Part shown: positions 21,931-34,100 of the stretch, piece after piece
How the letters are laid out: each line of letters opens with the position of its first letter
Numbering within the stretch: position 1 is the first letter of the stretch
Assembly (NCBI GenBank): GCA_950097015.1
Contig: CATNEN010000038.1
Span: 1,798,001-1,862,000, forward strand
DNA from: Macrostomum hystrix
Taxonomy: Eukaryota > Platyhelminthes > Macrostomidae
DNA: 64,000 nt
Direction: 5' to 3'
Translations under genes and position numbers: made by a program
The notes under the pieces: model-generated
The model's input: the letters and a program-made list of their open reading frames with translations, nothing else
What the model was told of the DNA's origin: nothing
Databases searched by the model: none

Positions 21931-24303
21931 TCAGGCGGTGCTGCTGCTTTCGTTTTCATTGTCGTACATGACATGCCGGCCACTGTTCAATTGTCGACGC
22001 GGCGGAGGTGGTGGCGTTGGCACAGTTGACGGCACTGTCAGCTGATGCCGACGGTTCTCGTGCTGATGATGCCGCCTGGTCGAAGTGGTCGCAGCGCTGC
22101 TCTTTCTGGAGGCTTCATCGTCGCTGCAGCCAGAAGACGAATCGCTCGTTGACGACTCATCGTCGCTTTCGTCTTCGCTGGGCTGTTCAACGTGCTTCAC
22201 CATGCCCAGCTTCAGGCCGATCCAGTGGAACTTGGCTGAGATTTCATCTTGGATCAGGTTGATGCACATCGACAGCACGGTCAGGCCAAAGAAGCAGTAC
22301 AGAGCTCCGACTAGCAGCTCTGTGATGACGGCGTTCTGTGTTTTGAGGATTAAAAACCGAAACAAGATTCAACTAGCCTGGACGTTGCTGCATGGTAAAT
22401 CGACTGTTTCAGGGAATCTTTACTTTTTGAAGCTTATTTTATTTTAATTTTCATGGGGTTCTATAAGTAGCAATGATAGGAACTGGCAGGTACAGAATCA
22501 TTCTCACACTGTTGAACGGCCCATCTTTGCCTGGCACATAGTCACCGAATCCAATGGTGCTCAGTGTCACAAACGAGAAATAGGTGCCTTCCACAAGAGT
22601 CCACTTCTCCCAGAGGCGAAATACCGACGCTCCAACCAGGATGTAGAGGATAAGCAGCAAAATGGTTACGCTGATAGGAATATTTACAATGTCCTCCTCC
22701 TCGTCTTCGTCATCTTCGTCCTCTTCAACAACTACCATGTCTTTGACCTGGTTTGTAGAGTTTGCATTTGAATGAGTGAGGTATACGGAACAAGAAGAAT
22801 TTTAAGATACTTAAAAATATTTCGACGCTCTCGACGCTGACGAGAGCGTCGGGTCCCAGGCTCTGTACGAGAGAACCCAGCTGCAACTCCCATCCACCAT
22901 CCTGCGCCAGCGGCGGCTTCGACTGGCGGGCCATGTGATTCGGGCTGAGAAAGTTTGTTCAGGCGCGGCTAGGCTCGGACCTTCTGCAACGGCGCGCCAT
23001 CTGACGCTGCCTTCCTGACTTTTAGGGCTTGTGTCCTTTGTTGTTGTTGTTATTATTAAAGATGCTTTGAACTTGACGCAAACTTTTTCGCCTGTGCATT
23101 ACTTTATTATCATAATACCCTTGTTTGTGATCTAGGAACCAGTGCTGAAGTACTGCATGTAGATCCCCATGGATTTACTTTATCCTGCTGTTCCACCAGT
23201 CATCGATCAGAACTTGGACCACCTCCGTGCTTTATTCCCAGGGAAAGTGAATGAGGCAATCTTTAGTGCAACCTCAGTCAAGTGCCCCATCCAGGCTGTC
23301 CGTCACGAACCTTGGCCGGCGGCAGCTTGCCTCCTTCCTCGGCCGTTGTCCAAGAAGACTGCTGACGCTGTTCCCGAATCGATTCAGCAACGGCTCGCTC
23401 CTCTGCGGACTTCTTTTTAATGAAGCACTTGCAGCAGCAGATGTTCAGGTAGAAGGCTTTGAACAGCAGGGCCGTTGGCTCGCCAATTTTAGTGAGGAAT
23501 AGCAGCATGAGCGGAATGCCCAGTATGGCGTAAATCATGCAGACAATCTGGCCCCATGAAGTCCCCGGTGTGATGTGGCCGTAGCCTGGAGTCGTATATC
23601 CGAAGTAAAGATTTCTATCATTTGCATTTATCACTTCCTAAATGTAAGCCAAAGCAATTCATGAGTACTCACCAATTGTTGTTATAATTGTGACACAGAA
23701 GTACGCAGCGTTGGCAAAGTTCCAATAGGGGATATTATCCCCCTGGCCCAGCGTCGTGCAGTTCAGCCTCGGATCCATGCTCAGCGTGAAGACGTCCCTG
23801 GCGAAATCGCTGATCTCCTTGAAAATGCTCGCCTTGGCTTCGATGGCATTCTTGCCATTCTGTGCAATGTTGTAGATTCGATCCACAGCTTCGTTGCGCT
23901 TGGACAGGTATTTGTCGTACTTGGTCTGGCAGCTGGAAATCTCATTCTCCACCTCCAGGTACTGGAATAGGAAGCCGCCCATCACCACGTAGCAGATGAC
24001 GATCACGAAGGTGCCGAGCTGAGAGAGCATGATCGACCCGAAGCGCTTGAAGCAGCTGCGGCACTTGCCTTTTTCCTCGCCGGTCGAGTCGGTGGCCTCC
24101 GTGGCATTGCTGTGCTTCACTACTGCGGCCGCGTCAGTTTCTTGATTGAAGCCTCTGAAGCTCCATACGCCAGCGTGGTGAAAATGGCTAGTGCTAGCAG
24201 CGGATTTCGGCGGCGGTTGGCGGGCCTTCGGATTTCGCTTCGGCTGCTGCGGTAGGAAGCTACCGTCGAACAGGTCAGCCTCGAAGCCGCCGTTCGTGTG
24301 CAT
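21931..24303 (-). CDS. Two-pore-domain potassium channel (K2P/TWIK-type), paralogue 2
   Basis: Exons 23673..24303, 23311..23585, 22508..22747 and 21931..22335 join in frame to about 516 residues. The layout matches paralogue 1. TM1 is around LGTFVIVICYVVMGGFLFQY, pore 1 is TIITTIGYGHITPG split in the same Gly codon, and TM2 is YAILGIPLMLLFLTKIGEP. A longer Asp/Glu loop (EEDEDDEDEEED) leads to TM3, pore 2 (STIGFGDYVPGKDG) and TM4 (LLVGALYCFFGLTVLSMCIN). The C-terminus differs: Ser/acidic, then His/Arg- and Pro-rich. All three intron positions and phases equal those of paralogue 1, so the pair arose by tandem duplication followed by insertion of about 10 kb between them. Start Met 24303 (MHTNGGFEADLFDG) aligns with paralogue 1; it sits just after an acceptor-like ttccgcag, so a 5' UTR exon is likely. 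Confidence 0.92.
22845..23055 (+). mobile_element. LINE 3'-end fragment in a K2P intron
   Basis: On the plus strand it reads ERTQLQLPSTILRQRRLRLA followed by GHVIR, the conserved C-terminal tail of many non-LTR retrotransposon ORF2 proteins (RRLRWLGHVxR). It ends in a (GTT/ATT)n tail (ttgttgttgttgttattatt). It lies antisense inside intron 2 of K2P paralogue 2. Confidence 0.7.
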
Positions 24304-24351
24304 GTCTGCGGAATTTTTGTACACTCGGAATCAAATGGTTTGTAAACCATG

Positions 24352-24995
24352 CAGGGGTCGGCATCATGCGGTCGAGGGCCCTCGAAGCTCCCAAACCGGC
24401 CCGTTGCCCCTTCCAACACCTACAGTATCCTGTCTTATCTTCCCCTGTCTCATCTCTCCCATGTCTCCCGTCTCTCTCCCCTCTCATTTCTCCCTGTATC
24501 ATATCTTCTGTCTCATCCCTCCCCTGTCTCATCTATCCCGTGTCTCATCTATCCCGTGTCTCATCTCTTCTGTGTTTCATCTATCCTGTGTCTCATCTCT
24601 CCCCTGTCTCATCTATCCTGTGTCTCATCTCTCCCCTTTCTCATATTCCTACCCTTAATGCGACCCGCTGTCGTAGGTTCTCTCCGTGGCCCGCCCGCTA
24701 ATAAGTTTGCCGACCCCTGTTCTATACTTTGTGCGCCAAGGAGAAAATCCATAATACGACAGCGGGCCATATTTCCAGTGGAGAGATAGTAGATAAGAGA
24801 GATTAGATATTAGATCGATATGAGCTAGTGGAGACATGACACGGGATAGATGAGCCAGGGGAGAGATGAGAAAGAGGAAAGATAAGACAGGAGAGAGACG
24901 AGACGTAGGAGATAAGGGGAGAGATAATACAGTGGAGAATAGGAGTTGAAAGGGCCAGGGACCGGATTATGGAGTTTTGAGGGCCGAGGCTTTCG
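24352..24995. mobile_element. hAT-like foldback with an internal pyrimidine/purine satellite
   Basis: The left end CAGGGGTCGGC and the inverted GCCGACCCCTG at 24709..24719 resemble hAT termini. A degenerate 16-bp tctcatctctcccctg satellite (about 24420..24650) is mirrored as its reverse complement (about 24785..24935). Flanking ggccctcgaagctcccaaac words are mirrored at about 24960..24990. I found no 8-bp target duplication, so the boundaries are uncertain and the element may be nested. Confidence 0.5.
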
Positions 24996-25947
24996 CGGCT
25001 ATTAAGTACAGTAGTTACCTCAGCTGCAGTACAAGAGTGACACAACATGCACACCGACATAAATCGTATTTTAAGAATCCAGAAATCAAACGTACCTGTA
25101 CTTTATGTGGACTTCTGTAAGGTAATCGAATAATTTTTTCCCAATCAATTGGCTTTTCGTACAGATTCTCAATTCGCTTTAAATAACGTGTGTTTTCATA
25201 TTATAGTCAAACATGGCTGAATGCCGAGTTCAGCAGCTTTCACCAATGGGAAGCTGCCATCCACCACCTGTGGTAGTAGAGCTACATGCAGCAAATGGCG
25301 CTTTGCCAGCTCTATAGCGCGATGAGAGGAAGGGAAAGCTGCATGGGGCTGCTGAGTTCGCTAGGTAAACAGAGGCGCTCACTGAGCTGAGAACACATCG
25401 GGTGGTGGGCTGCACACCGGTGGGCCAGACTAGGTAATGCCAGCTTCAAGCCCAAGAGCCTGCAGCTTCGAGGGATGCTTGCTGAACTGGAAGGGAGGCT
25501 TCTGTTTGAAGGAGCTGCACAGGGGGCTGAGAAAAGGGCGAGGAACGATGGGGAAGCAGCGTCCCATGGCAACCGCAAGACCAAGCTTTGCTTTGTCATA
25601 GCAACGCACACATTACGGCGGCTGAGAGAAAAATAGTAGAGGAAAACATGGCAAACAATAAATGAAGCTGCGAAACTGCACAAAACTGCAAAGAAGCTTG
25701 TAGATTCTCTGCATGTAGGCATGATGCAAAGAAACAGCTCTTCAATAACAAAGAGTATTTTAGTAATGTGAGTGCTGACTGAAAAAGTATAACTGAAATT
25801 TGTGAAAAAATTACGCGAAAAATTTGCCAGCTTCAATCGAAATTGCGCATACTTGCAGCATACACTGCATACGATCATGGATCGATATAAATTAACACCT
25901 ATATATTATATTCAGTCTTTTTATTTCGCTCGACTGTTGTTTTGTGT
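24996..25947. other. Intergenic, nothing recognised
   Basis: This follows the foldback and precedes a tRNA-headed element. One long minus-strand open frame (25312..25878) has Cys/Ser-rich low-complexity translation without family motifs, so I do not call it. Confidence 0.35.
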
Positions 25948-26757
25948 AGGGGCGAGTGGGTCAGCGGCTAACGTCGCTGCCTCGCACTCCAAAGGACGCT
26001 AGTTCGATTCACCCTTCAAGTCACGATTAATTTCGGGACTTGTTGGGGGTTTTGGACAGTAGCGACCGGCGGAGGTGCACCATATTTCGTGCAATCAAAG
26101 CTTGAAATAATAGCTTCGCTCCTACCTTCTGTGCCTGTTCTGCGTTGTGTGAGTTGTGTGCGTTGGTGCTGGGGCGTGAGACCTTGCGGGGGGTGGCTGG
26201 ATGGCGGGTGTACACCGCCGCGCGCTTTCTGGACTTCCGTCAGCGCGATTGGATAAGTGTACACTCATCACCCGCCCCCCCTGAGGACAGATTTCTTATC
26301 AACCTTCCGCCCCGGCTTGATCTGCTATGTGCGTGTGGGGCTGGGGTGGGGGACACTGCTGCCTATTCTGGGTGCCTCCTGCCCTCCCCGGCTGGTCTGT
26401 GCTGCTGTGTGTGGTGCCTGCTCAGGGGAGGCGGCGCGATGGGCGCAAAATCGCCTAGTTCGCCGGTCTGGGGGCGTGCCGCTCCGTCGTCGCTTGTGCG
26501 ACAAGTGCCCCGGGCCCCCCTGCAAATAGATAGATATAGTTGTTTTGTGCTCAAGCTGCAGGGACCGCGCAGGCGAGGCCAAGGGCGAACGGCGAGATTT
26601 CCTGAACGGCTTCTGAGTGATGCTGGCGCCCCGGACCAAGCTAGCGGATTTGACTTTTTGAGATCGTTGGCCCAGAAACGCGCTCTCTGACTGCTCTCCC
26701 CCTCTCCGGCCACTGTGTGGCTGGCGGGAGCAGTTCTTTGTTGTTGTTGTTGTTTGT
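25948..26757 (+). mobile_element. tRNA-headed SINE-like element with (GTT)n tail
   Basis: The head has A-box-like GTGGGTCAGCGGCTAACG and B-box-like TAGTTCGATTC about 35 bp later. The 3' end is ttgttgttgttgttgtttgt, a simple-repeat tail like that of the LINE fragment at 22845..23055. The 800-bp span is long for a SINE; it may be a composite, or a SINE next to GC-rich unrelated DNA. Confidence 0.45.
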
Positions 26758-28077
26758 GTAACATGTTTGTACTTTAATGAGTTTTTAATCTTTTTAAGTA
26801 TCATCAATCTGCAGAGATAATTGCATGATGTCGCTCGGGAAGGACACCAATATAACAGATGCAGATATATGCAAATATATGCAGATTTGCAGCATCTATC
26901 TTAATTTCTCCAGATTAATTCAGTCTCGGCTGACGAAGTAAAGTTAAAACAAAAGTTAAATGACAGGAAATGAGCTATTAAATGGGTAAATTACGACCAA
27001 ATAACTGACTAAAAGCTATATAAGAAGCATACATACATCATATAAGCTCCTTTACAGCTCGGTTGTGCACTTTCACTTATGTGAATTCGGGGACTATAGC
27101 TGAATTTAGGGAGACTATACTAATAAATTTAGTTTAGCCCAGTGTGAATTAAGGACGCTATTTAAAATGAGTTTATATTAGGAATTTCTTTTGTTGGAAA
27201 AATTATTAATGTCGCTATTAGGTTAATTTAGTATAACAGTGACTGTAAGGTTAGCAAAAATCTAGCAATTCTGTATCCGTATTCTTATTGGCGAAAAATT
27301 TTTGCCAGCCTTCTATGTATTACTTTTTGAGCTTCCGCATTTAAGTTAGGAGGTGGAGGTTTGCATTGATAAATCCTGAAAACATGTTGGAAGAACGAAA
27401 AATAAAACATAACTAATTTTACCGGTTTTAATAACGATTTAATCACGTAAATTCCATGTTCGCGAGTTTAAATGTTTACGAAAATTTTAATTGATGAATT
27501 TCATTTCCTAACAAACCTGTACTTTAATTCGTTAGTCCGTGACCGATGCTAATGCTCACCTCTGCTAGCTAGTAAATTTCCAACTGACTGACGTCACGTG
27601 CATCGTTTCTTTGCTGCTATCATTCTTATTTGAGCTGTAAAACAGTGTTAAATTCTATTTTAGTAAACTAGACCACAGCATCTGTATGATCTGTTTGTAC
27701 CTTGCTTAGCTGTTTATTGTTTAAAGCAGACCATAAAACAATTAATTTGTTTCTTTTCTGCACAAAAATACTTTAATAAAGGTTGTTTTAGCTGCTTGTG
27801 TAATAAAGGCTGCTTGTTAAGCATTTCGTTTAGAGAACTATTTTGTGTTGTGCTGCTCTGAGATCACATTTTGTGTAGTGTAGCTAAGCAGAGCTAGCTA
27901 GGTATAGCTGAGACAAAGGCTAGAATAGCAAGCTAGCCAGCAACAACTTCCCAAAAAATAACTTGTACTAATTTTGTTTAGTCTATATCTACCTATATAT
28001 ACTATATCTACCAAAGTCAGTGCTACTGGGTCTAATAAAAACATTTATAGCAGAATAGGATAAGAGAGATTAATCAT
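26758..28077. other. AT-rich 5' flank of the CLINT1-like gene
   Basis: No ORF or array. The right end must hold the promoter and at least part of the 5' UTR of the plus-strand CLINT1-like gene. Confidence 0.4.
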
Positions 28078-28122
28078 CCGACTAAGGCTACTGCTGCGAT
28101 TCCTGCTCCAATTCCAGCAGCC
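28078..28122 (-). repeat. Single antisense monomer of the CLINT1 intron-2 minisatellite
   Basis: Reverse complement of the repeat unit at 29640..30055; I count one mismatch in about 45 bp (ctccaattcc versus ctccgattcc). It lies 35 bp upstream of the CLINT1 start codon, probably in the 5' UTR. Confidence 0.88.
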
Positions 28123-28130
28123 GAATTTAT

Positions 28131-28160
28131 CATTGTTAATGATAAAAATCATTAACAATG
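28131..28160 (+). promoter_or_regulatory. Perfect hairpin ending on the CLINT1 start codon
   Basis: cattgttaatga and tcattaacaatg are exact reverse complements (12 bp) around a taaaaa loop. The last three bases of the right arm (28158..28160) are the initiator ATG. If 28131..28160 is in the mature 5' UTR, the start codon would sit in a stem. It is AT-rich, so modest in stability. Confidence 0.8.
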
Positions 28161-31100
28161 TTACGTGAAGTTTTTGCAAAAGGAAAAGATTTGGCAGAAA
28201 AGATGTAAGTATTTTTTTGTAAAAATGTTTGTTTTCCAATTTTTATTGTCATTTTGATGACTCTATTTGGACTATTTTCAAGTACATAGTGAAAGCTGGC
28301 TAATCATTCATAATGAGTTTTGTACTATGCAAAAATGAGTTGTAGATAGCTATTCAAAGACAATTAGTTCATAATTTTTTATTTTTAGCTAGCCATTAAG
28401 TATCAGTGTACCGCAAAAGAAAGAAATACATATTTCTAGCTAATTTTAACTTACTTATTGATAGAGCTCTAGTTAATTAAAGAAATACTCAGCCAGCAAA
28501 ATGTTTAAACATGTAGCTATGTACTCGTATAGGCCTAGTTAAAAGCTATTAAAATGGTTATTGTTTCATAGCTATATAAGATAGATTATCCTAAATACGT
28601 AGGTTATATCCAAATGGAAATATGAGCATACATAACACTTTTGGCTTTTGCTGAATCATTTTATTTAACTCTAAATTCCTATTAAACTAAATGTGTCTAT
28701 AAATTGCAATCTAAATGTTTTATTTAGTTGTTACTGTTATAGCTTATTCATTGTTTACTTTTTTCTAGATTAAAAATGGTTTTATCTAGCTTTGGGTAGA
28801 CTAGACTGCCTAATTTTTTAGTTTTTGCCATGATAAAAAATGTGTATTTTGTAGTAAAAGTTGGATGTTATCAATTTTTTAGGATTTCGTTTTATTGTTT
28901 TAAAGTTATTCTTAGAATTTGGATTCTGGATACCTAGGTTAAGGCTAACAAAGATCAACCCTTTATATATTAGAGTCAGTAAGCTTGATGTTATTATTCT
29001 TGACCTACTTACCTACTTATGACCTACTACAGTTTTTGGATTCATTTCAATCATTTCAATAGTCTCCAACAGAATACTTTGTTTTAAAACCATCACTGTC
29101 ATGAATTTTTTGAGTAGCACTCCATGGACACAACAGCTGTATGATACAGTCTTCTGATACACTGCATAATTTCTGTGTCTGTGCTGTTGGCTAAACATCT
29201 GACCCATTTGGGGCAGGTGTAATCAATTATGTGCTAGTATTAATTGTTGAATTAATTGAGTAATAATAACCATATCACATATCATAAAGTTTTTGAAAGC
29301 AGAACTTTCGAATTTCTTGTTTCTAAAAATCAGAACCTTACTCTATACAATTTACAACCTTACTAAAATCCATCTCCACATTAGGACCAATGTGGTGATG
29401 AACTACACAGATCTTGAAGGCAAAGTTCGAGAAGCCACTAACGATGATGCCTGGGGACCACATGGCGAGCTAATGCAAGAGCTGGCTAATGCCACAATGA
29501 GCTATGAACAGTTTCCAGAAGTGATGGGCATGCTCTGGAAGCGAATGTTGTTCGATAATAAAAGAAACTGGCGGCGCGTTTACAAGGTTTGTGCCAACCT
29601 TGTTTGCAAGTTTGCAACAGTAACCTTGGCTAAAATCGTATCAGGAACCGCAGGTAGAATCGCAGCAGTAGCCTTAGTAGGAATGGCTGCTGGAATCGGA
29701 GCATGAATCGCAGTTAGAATCGCAGCAGTAGCCTTAGTCGGGATTGTTGCTGGAATCGGAGCATGAATCGCAGTTAGAATCGCAGCAGTAGCCTTAGTCG
29801 GGATTGTTGCTGGAATCGGAGCATGAATCGCAGTTAGAATCGCAGCAGTAGCTTTAGTCGGGATGGCTGCTGGAATCGGAGCAGGAATCGCAGCAGTAGC
29901 CTTAGTCGGAATGGCTGCTGGAATCGGAGCAGGAATCGCAGTTAGAATCGCAGCAGTAGCCTTAGTCGGGATGGCTGCTGGAATCGGAGCAGGAATCGCA
30001 GCAGTAGCCTTAGTCGGAATGGCTGCTGGAATCGGAGCAGGAATCGCAGCAGTAGGCTTGCTCAAGTTTGTTTCGCAGAATCGCAGAACGTTCTAATTTC
30101 TACTTATCGATGAAACAATGTGATGCCTGCTTCCTTAATGCCACCAGTCGCTCCTGCTGCTGACTTATCTTGTGCGGCACGGCTCAGAGCGGGTTGTGAC
30201 CAGCGCCCGTGAGCACATCTACGACCTGCGCGGCCTTGAGTCCTATCAGTTCATTGACGAGAGAGGCAAAGACGAAGGCGTTAACAGTGAGTGCTTAGAC
30301 TGTACAACAAAATAATCTTTAGAGCACTTTTATCTACTCTTAAATGCCTGGATACAGCAATGACCCACCAAAGATCATGCATGATGCTGCAATGATCCAC
30401 CAAAGATCATGTAGGATGCTGCAATGACCCACCAAAGATCATGCATGATGCTGCAATGATCCACCAAAGATCATGTAGGATGCTGCAATGATCCACCAAA
30501 GATCATGTAGGATGCTGCGATGACCCACCAAAGATCATGTACGGATGCGGCAATGACCCACCAAAGATCATGTAGGATGCTGCGATGACCCACCAAAGAT
30601 CATGTAGGATGCTGCAATGACCCACCAAAGATCATGTAGGATGCTGCAATGACCCACCGAAGATCATGTAGGATGCTGCAATGACCCACCGAAGATCATG
30701 TAGGATGCTGCAATGACCCACCAAAGATCATGTAGGATGCTGCAATGACCCACCAAAGATCATGTAGGATGCTGCAATGACCCACCAAAGATCATGTAGG
30801 ATGCTGCAATGACCCACCAAAGATCATGTAGGATGCTGCAATGATCCACCGAAGATCATGTGGGATGCGGCAATGACCCACCAAAGATAATGTAGGATGC
30901 TGCAATGATCCACCGAAGATCATGTAGGATGCTGCAATGACCCACCAAAGATCATGTACGGATGCGGCAATGACCCACCAAAGATAATGTAGGATGCTGC
31001 AATGATCCACCGAAGATCATGTAGAATGCTGCAATGACCCACCAAAGATCATGTAGGATGCTAGAATGACCCACTGAAAGCTGCACCATCTCCATCTCCT

Positions 31101-34100
31101 TAACAGTCCGACACAAGGCCAAGGAGCTGGTGGAGTTCATTCAAGACGACATCAGGCTGAGGGAGGAGCGGAAGGCTGCTCGCAAGAATCGGGACAAGTA
31201 CACCGGCTACTCCGGAGAATCATTGGGCGGCAGCAGAAGCTTCGGCGGCAGCAGCGGCTTCGGTGGCAGCAGCGGCTTCGGCGGCAGCAGCGGCTTCGGT
31301 GGTGCGACATTTGATATTTTTTCTAATCTGAAAATTTTTAATGGAGATTTTTCTTACGTCCTTAGATTTCTCTCGCTACCCGTCCTAGAAGATCCCCAAT
31401 ACTGGTGCCATTGCCAGAAATCCCCAATATTGGTGCCATTGCCAGAGATCTCCAAGACTGCCACAGATCCTCAAGATTACCACAGATCCTCAAGATTACC
31501 ACAGATCCCCAATACCGACTCAGATCCCCAATACCGACTCAGATCCCCAATACAGACTCAGATCCCCAATACTGACTCAGATCCCCAATACAGACTCAGA
31601 TCCCCAATACTGACTCAGATCCCCAATACAGACTCAGATCCCCAATACAGACTCAGATCCCCAATACTGACTCAGATCCCCAATACAGACTCAGATCCCC
31701 AATACTGACTCAGATCCCCAATACTGACTCAGATCCCCAATACAGACTCAGATCCCCAATACAGACTCAGATCCCCAATACTGACTCAGATCCCCAATAC
31801 AGACTCAGATCCTCAAGACTGCCACAGATCCCCATGACAAGTTTCATTACGCAGATCTTTAACACTTTACTTATTAAAGTATCTCATATTGCTAGATTTA
31901 CTTACATCTAAGCATTAATTACAGGCGGTGCCTTTTCTGATAACTATGGCTCCGGAGGCGGCAACGGCGCTGCCGGCGGTGGCGGCGGTGGCAGTCGTCT
32001 CGGCGAAATCGACGACTGGGAGGGCGGCCGTTACCGCACCATGAAGGATGACGTCATTGATCGAGTCAAAGACATGTGGAGTGCGCGCAGGCCGCCCATT
32101 GATGAAGATTTCAAGTGAGTTTCTAAGAAATATTATTTATTTACCCGGCCGGCCTTTGAAATCAACGATAATTTTTACCCCGTGCCGAGCAGGCTGCCGC
32201 GCCCTTCCTTACCCTCTCCGATTCGCACTGCGGCTTCTTCTAGTGGCGGTAGTGTTCCAGTTTCTGGTGTAACATTCGACCCGCCCTGCCTAGCCCAAGG
32301 CTACAGGCGGTTTAGGTTTGAGATTCTCAATTATTCCATCTCGCCAAGCTTATTGAGCTGTCAGCGGGTGCTTTGAGGAGGCTTATTTGGGGTCGGAGTT
32401 TAGTGCCAGCATTTCTCGTGCTGCTGCGCATACAATGAATTTTTTATTTGAGACCCTAATTCTGTTACCGCATTATATGCTTATATTTTCGCACTAAAGA
32501 ACTGGGTATACATTCTTCACTGCTGTAAGAAGAAGATTGCCTTTTTGTTATTTTTCTGGCAAATTTTGAGATCTGGAAGTTATTTGATTTTTCTGCGTCG
32601 ACGCAGAAAGGGCTTTTTGCAACGAATGCATCGATTCTTAATACTTTGCGCTGGTTGCATTTAGTTGCAGGCAATTTAAATTCTTATTTCTAACCTTCTC
32701 TGCCTTGTATTCACTAACAATTCACAAAACTTTAACTCATTTAACTGTTTATTATAGGCATTTTCCTCCGAACTAAGATCATTGAAATAATTAAGACAAG
32801 CAATGGAAATTATTATTAAAGTCTGAACGAGACGCTAGCCGTAACTAATATTGGTCAATGGCGACCCATTAAAAACCCACAAAAACCATTTTGAGTACAA
32901 TTTGATCCAATGAAACCGACTTGAATGAGATGTGACCAATTACCACCAATTTAAAAAGATGTGACCCTGTAACACAAATTTAAAATAGATGTGACCCATT
33001 ACCACGAATTTAAAAAGGTGTGACCCATTAGCACCAGTTAAAATAAGATGTGACCCATTAGCACTAGTTTAAACAAGATGTGACCCATTAGCACCAGTTT
33101 AAATAAGATGTGACCCATTAACACCAATTTCAATAAGATGTGACCCATTAACACCGATTTAAATAAGATGTGACCCATTAACACCAATTTAAATAAGATG
33201 TGACCCATTAACACCAATTTCAAAAAGATGTGACCCATTAGCACTAGTTTAAACAAGATGTGACCCATTGGCACCAGTTTAAACAAGATGTGACCCATTA
33301 GCACCAGTTTAAACAAGATGTGACCCATTAGCACCAGTTTACATAAGATGTGACCCATTAACACCAATTTCAATAAGACATGACGAGTTAACACCAATTA
33401 AACACCAACACCAATTGGGTCAGATTTTACCCAACGGAACTGGTGAAACCCATTAAATCGGATGTGGGTCAAATGTTACCCATTATATCCAATCTAAGTC
33501 AGATTTTACCACTTAAACCGACATGGGTCAGCTGTATGCGAGCCATGGAAATGGATTTCGATGTAGTTATTTAGCTATAGTCCTGAATTGTCATGTTGAG
33601 TCGGCTTTGGCCCTGTGTCCAAATTGCGTACGGGTTCAGTTGTTCTAGGTTTTTTTTATTCGTCGTGCTCAGAGAAATTTTTTATGTATTTTTTAAAGTT
33701 ACTTTTGTATGACCTCTAAAGCAGCATACTGAGCTTGAGTTGTTATTATTTGCTCATCTGGTTTATACATGTCTATCCGCTGCATGCATGCTTGTTTTCT
33801 GTCTCTTCTGATAGGCAGGCTTGTAAAAGTCAAATAACTAGCACCTATTTCGTATCTGTAGCGTACCTTGATTTCGTTTGATTTAAAGCAAGGTTTTAGC
33901 AATTTCTCGTGTCATTTAAAGTACTTCACGACTGCATTTTGAGCTCTAATTAGCAATTAAAAAGCATATATATTACCTTCCATTTTTAACGCAAGCATGC
34001 GTAATTTAGATTAAGACTGATAGCTAAACCTGTTCTATTGCATATGTACAGTTCCTACCGCTTCCTACTCACTAAACATCAAGCCCCTACTTCTCATGTT

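Noticed and set aside
26145-26690. 181-codon plus-strand open frame
   Set aside because: It lies inside the tRNA-headed, (GTT)n-tailed element and shows no family motif.
29635-30096. Ala/Gly/Ile-repeat peptide continuing CLINT1 exon 2
   Set aside because: Exon 2 has a GT donor right after the ENTH sequence VYK, and the next ENTH residues (SLLLLTYLVRHGSER) occur only in exon 3, so the repeat is intronic.
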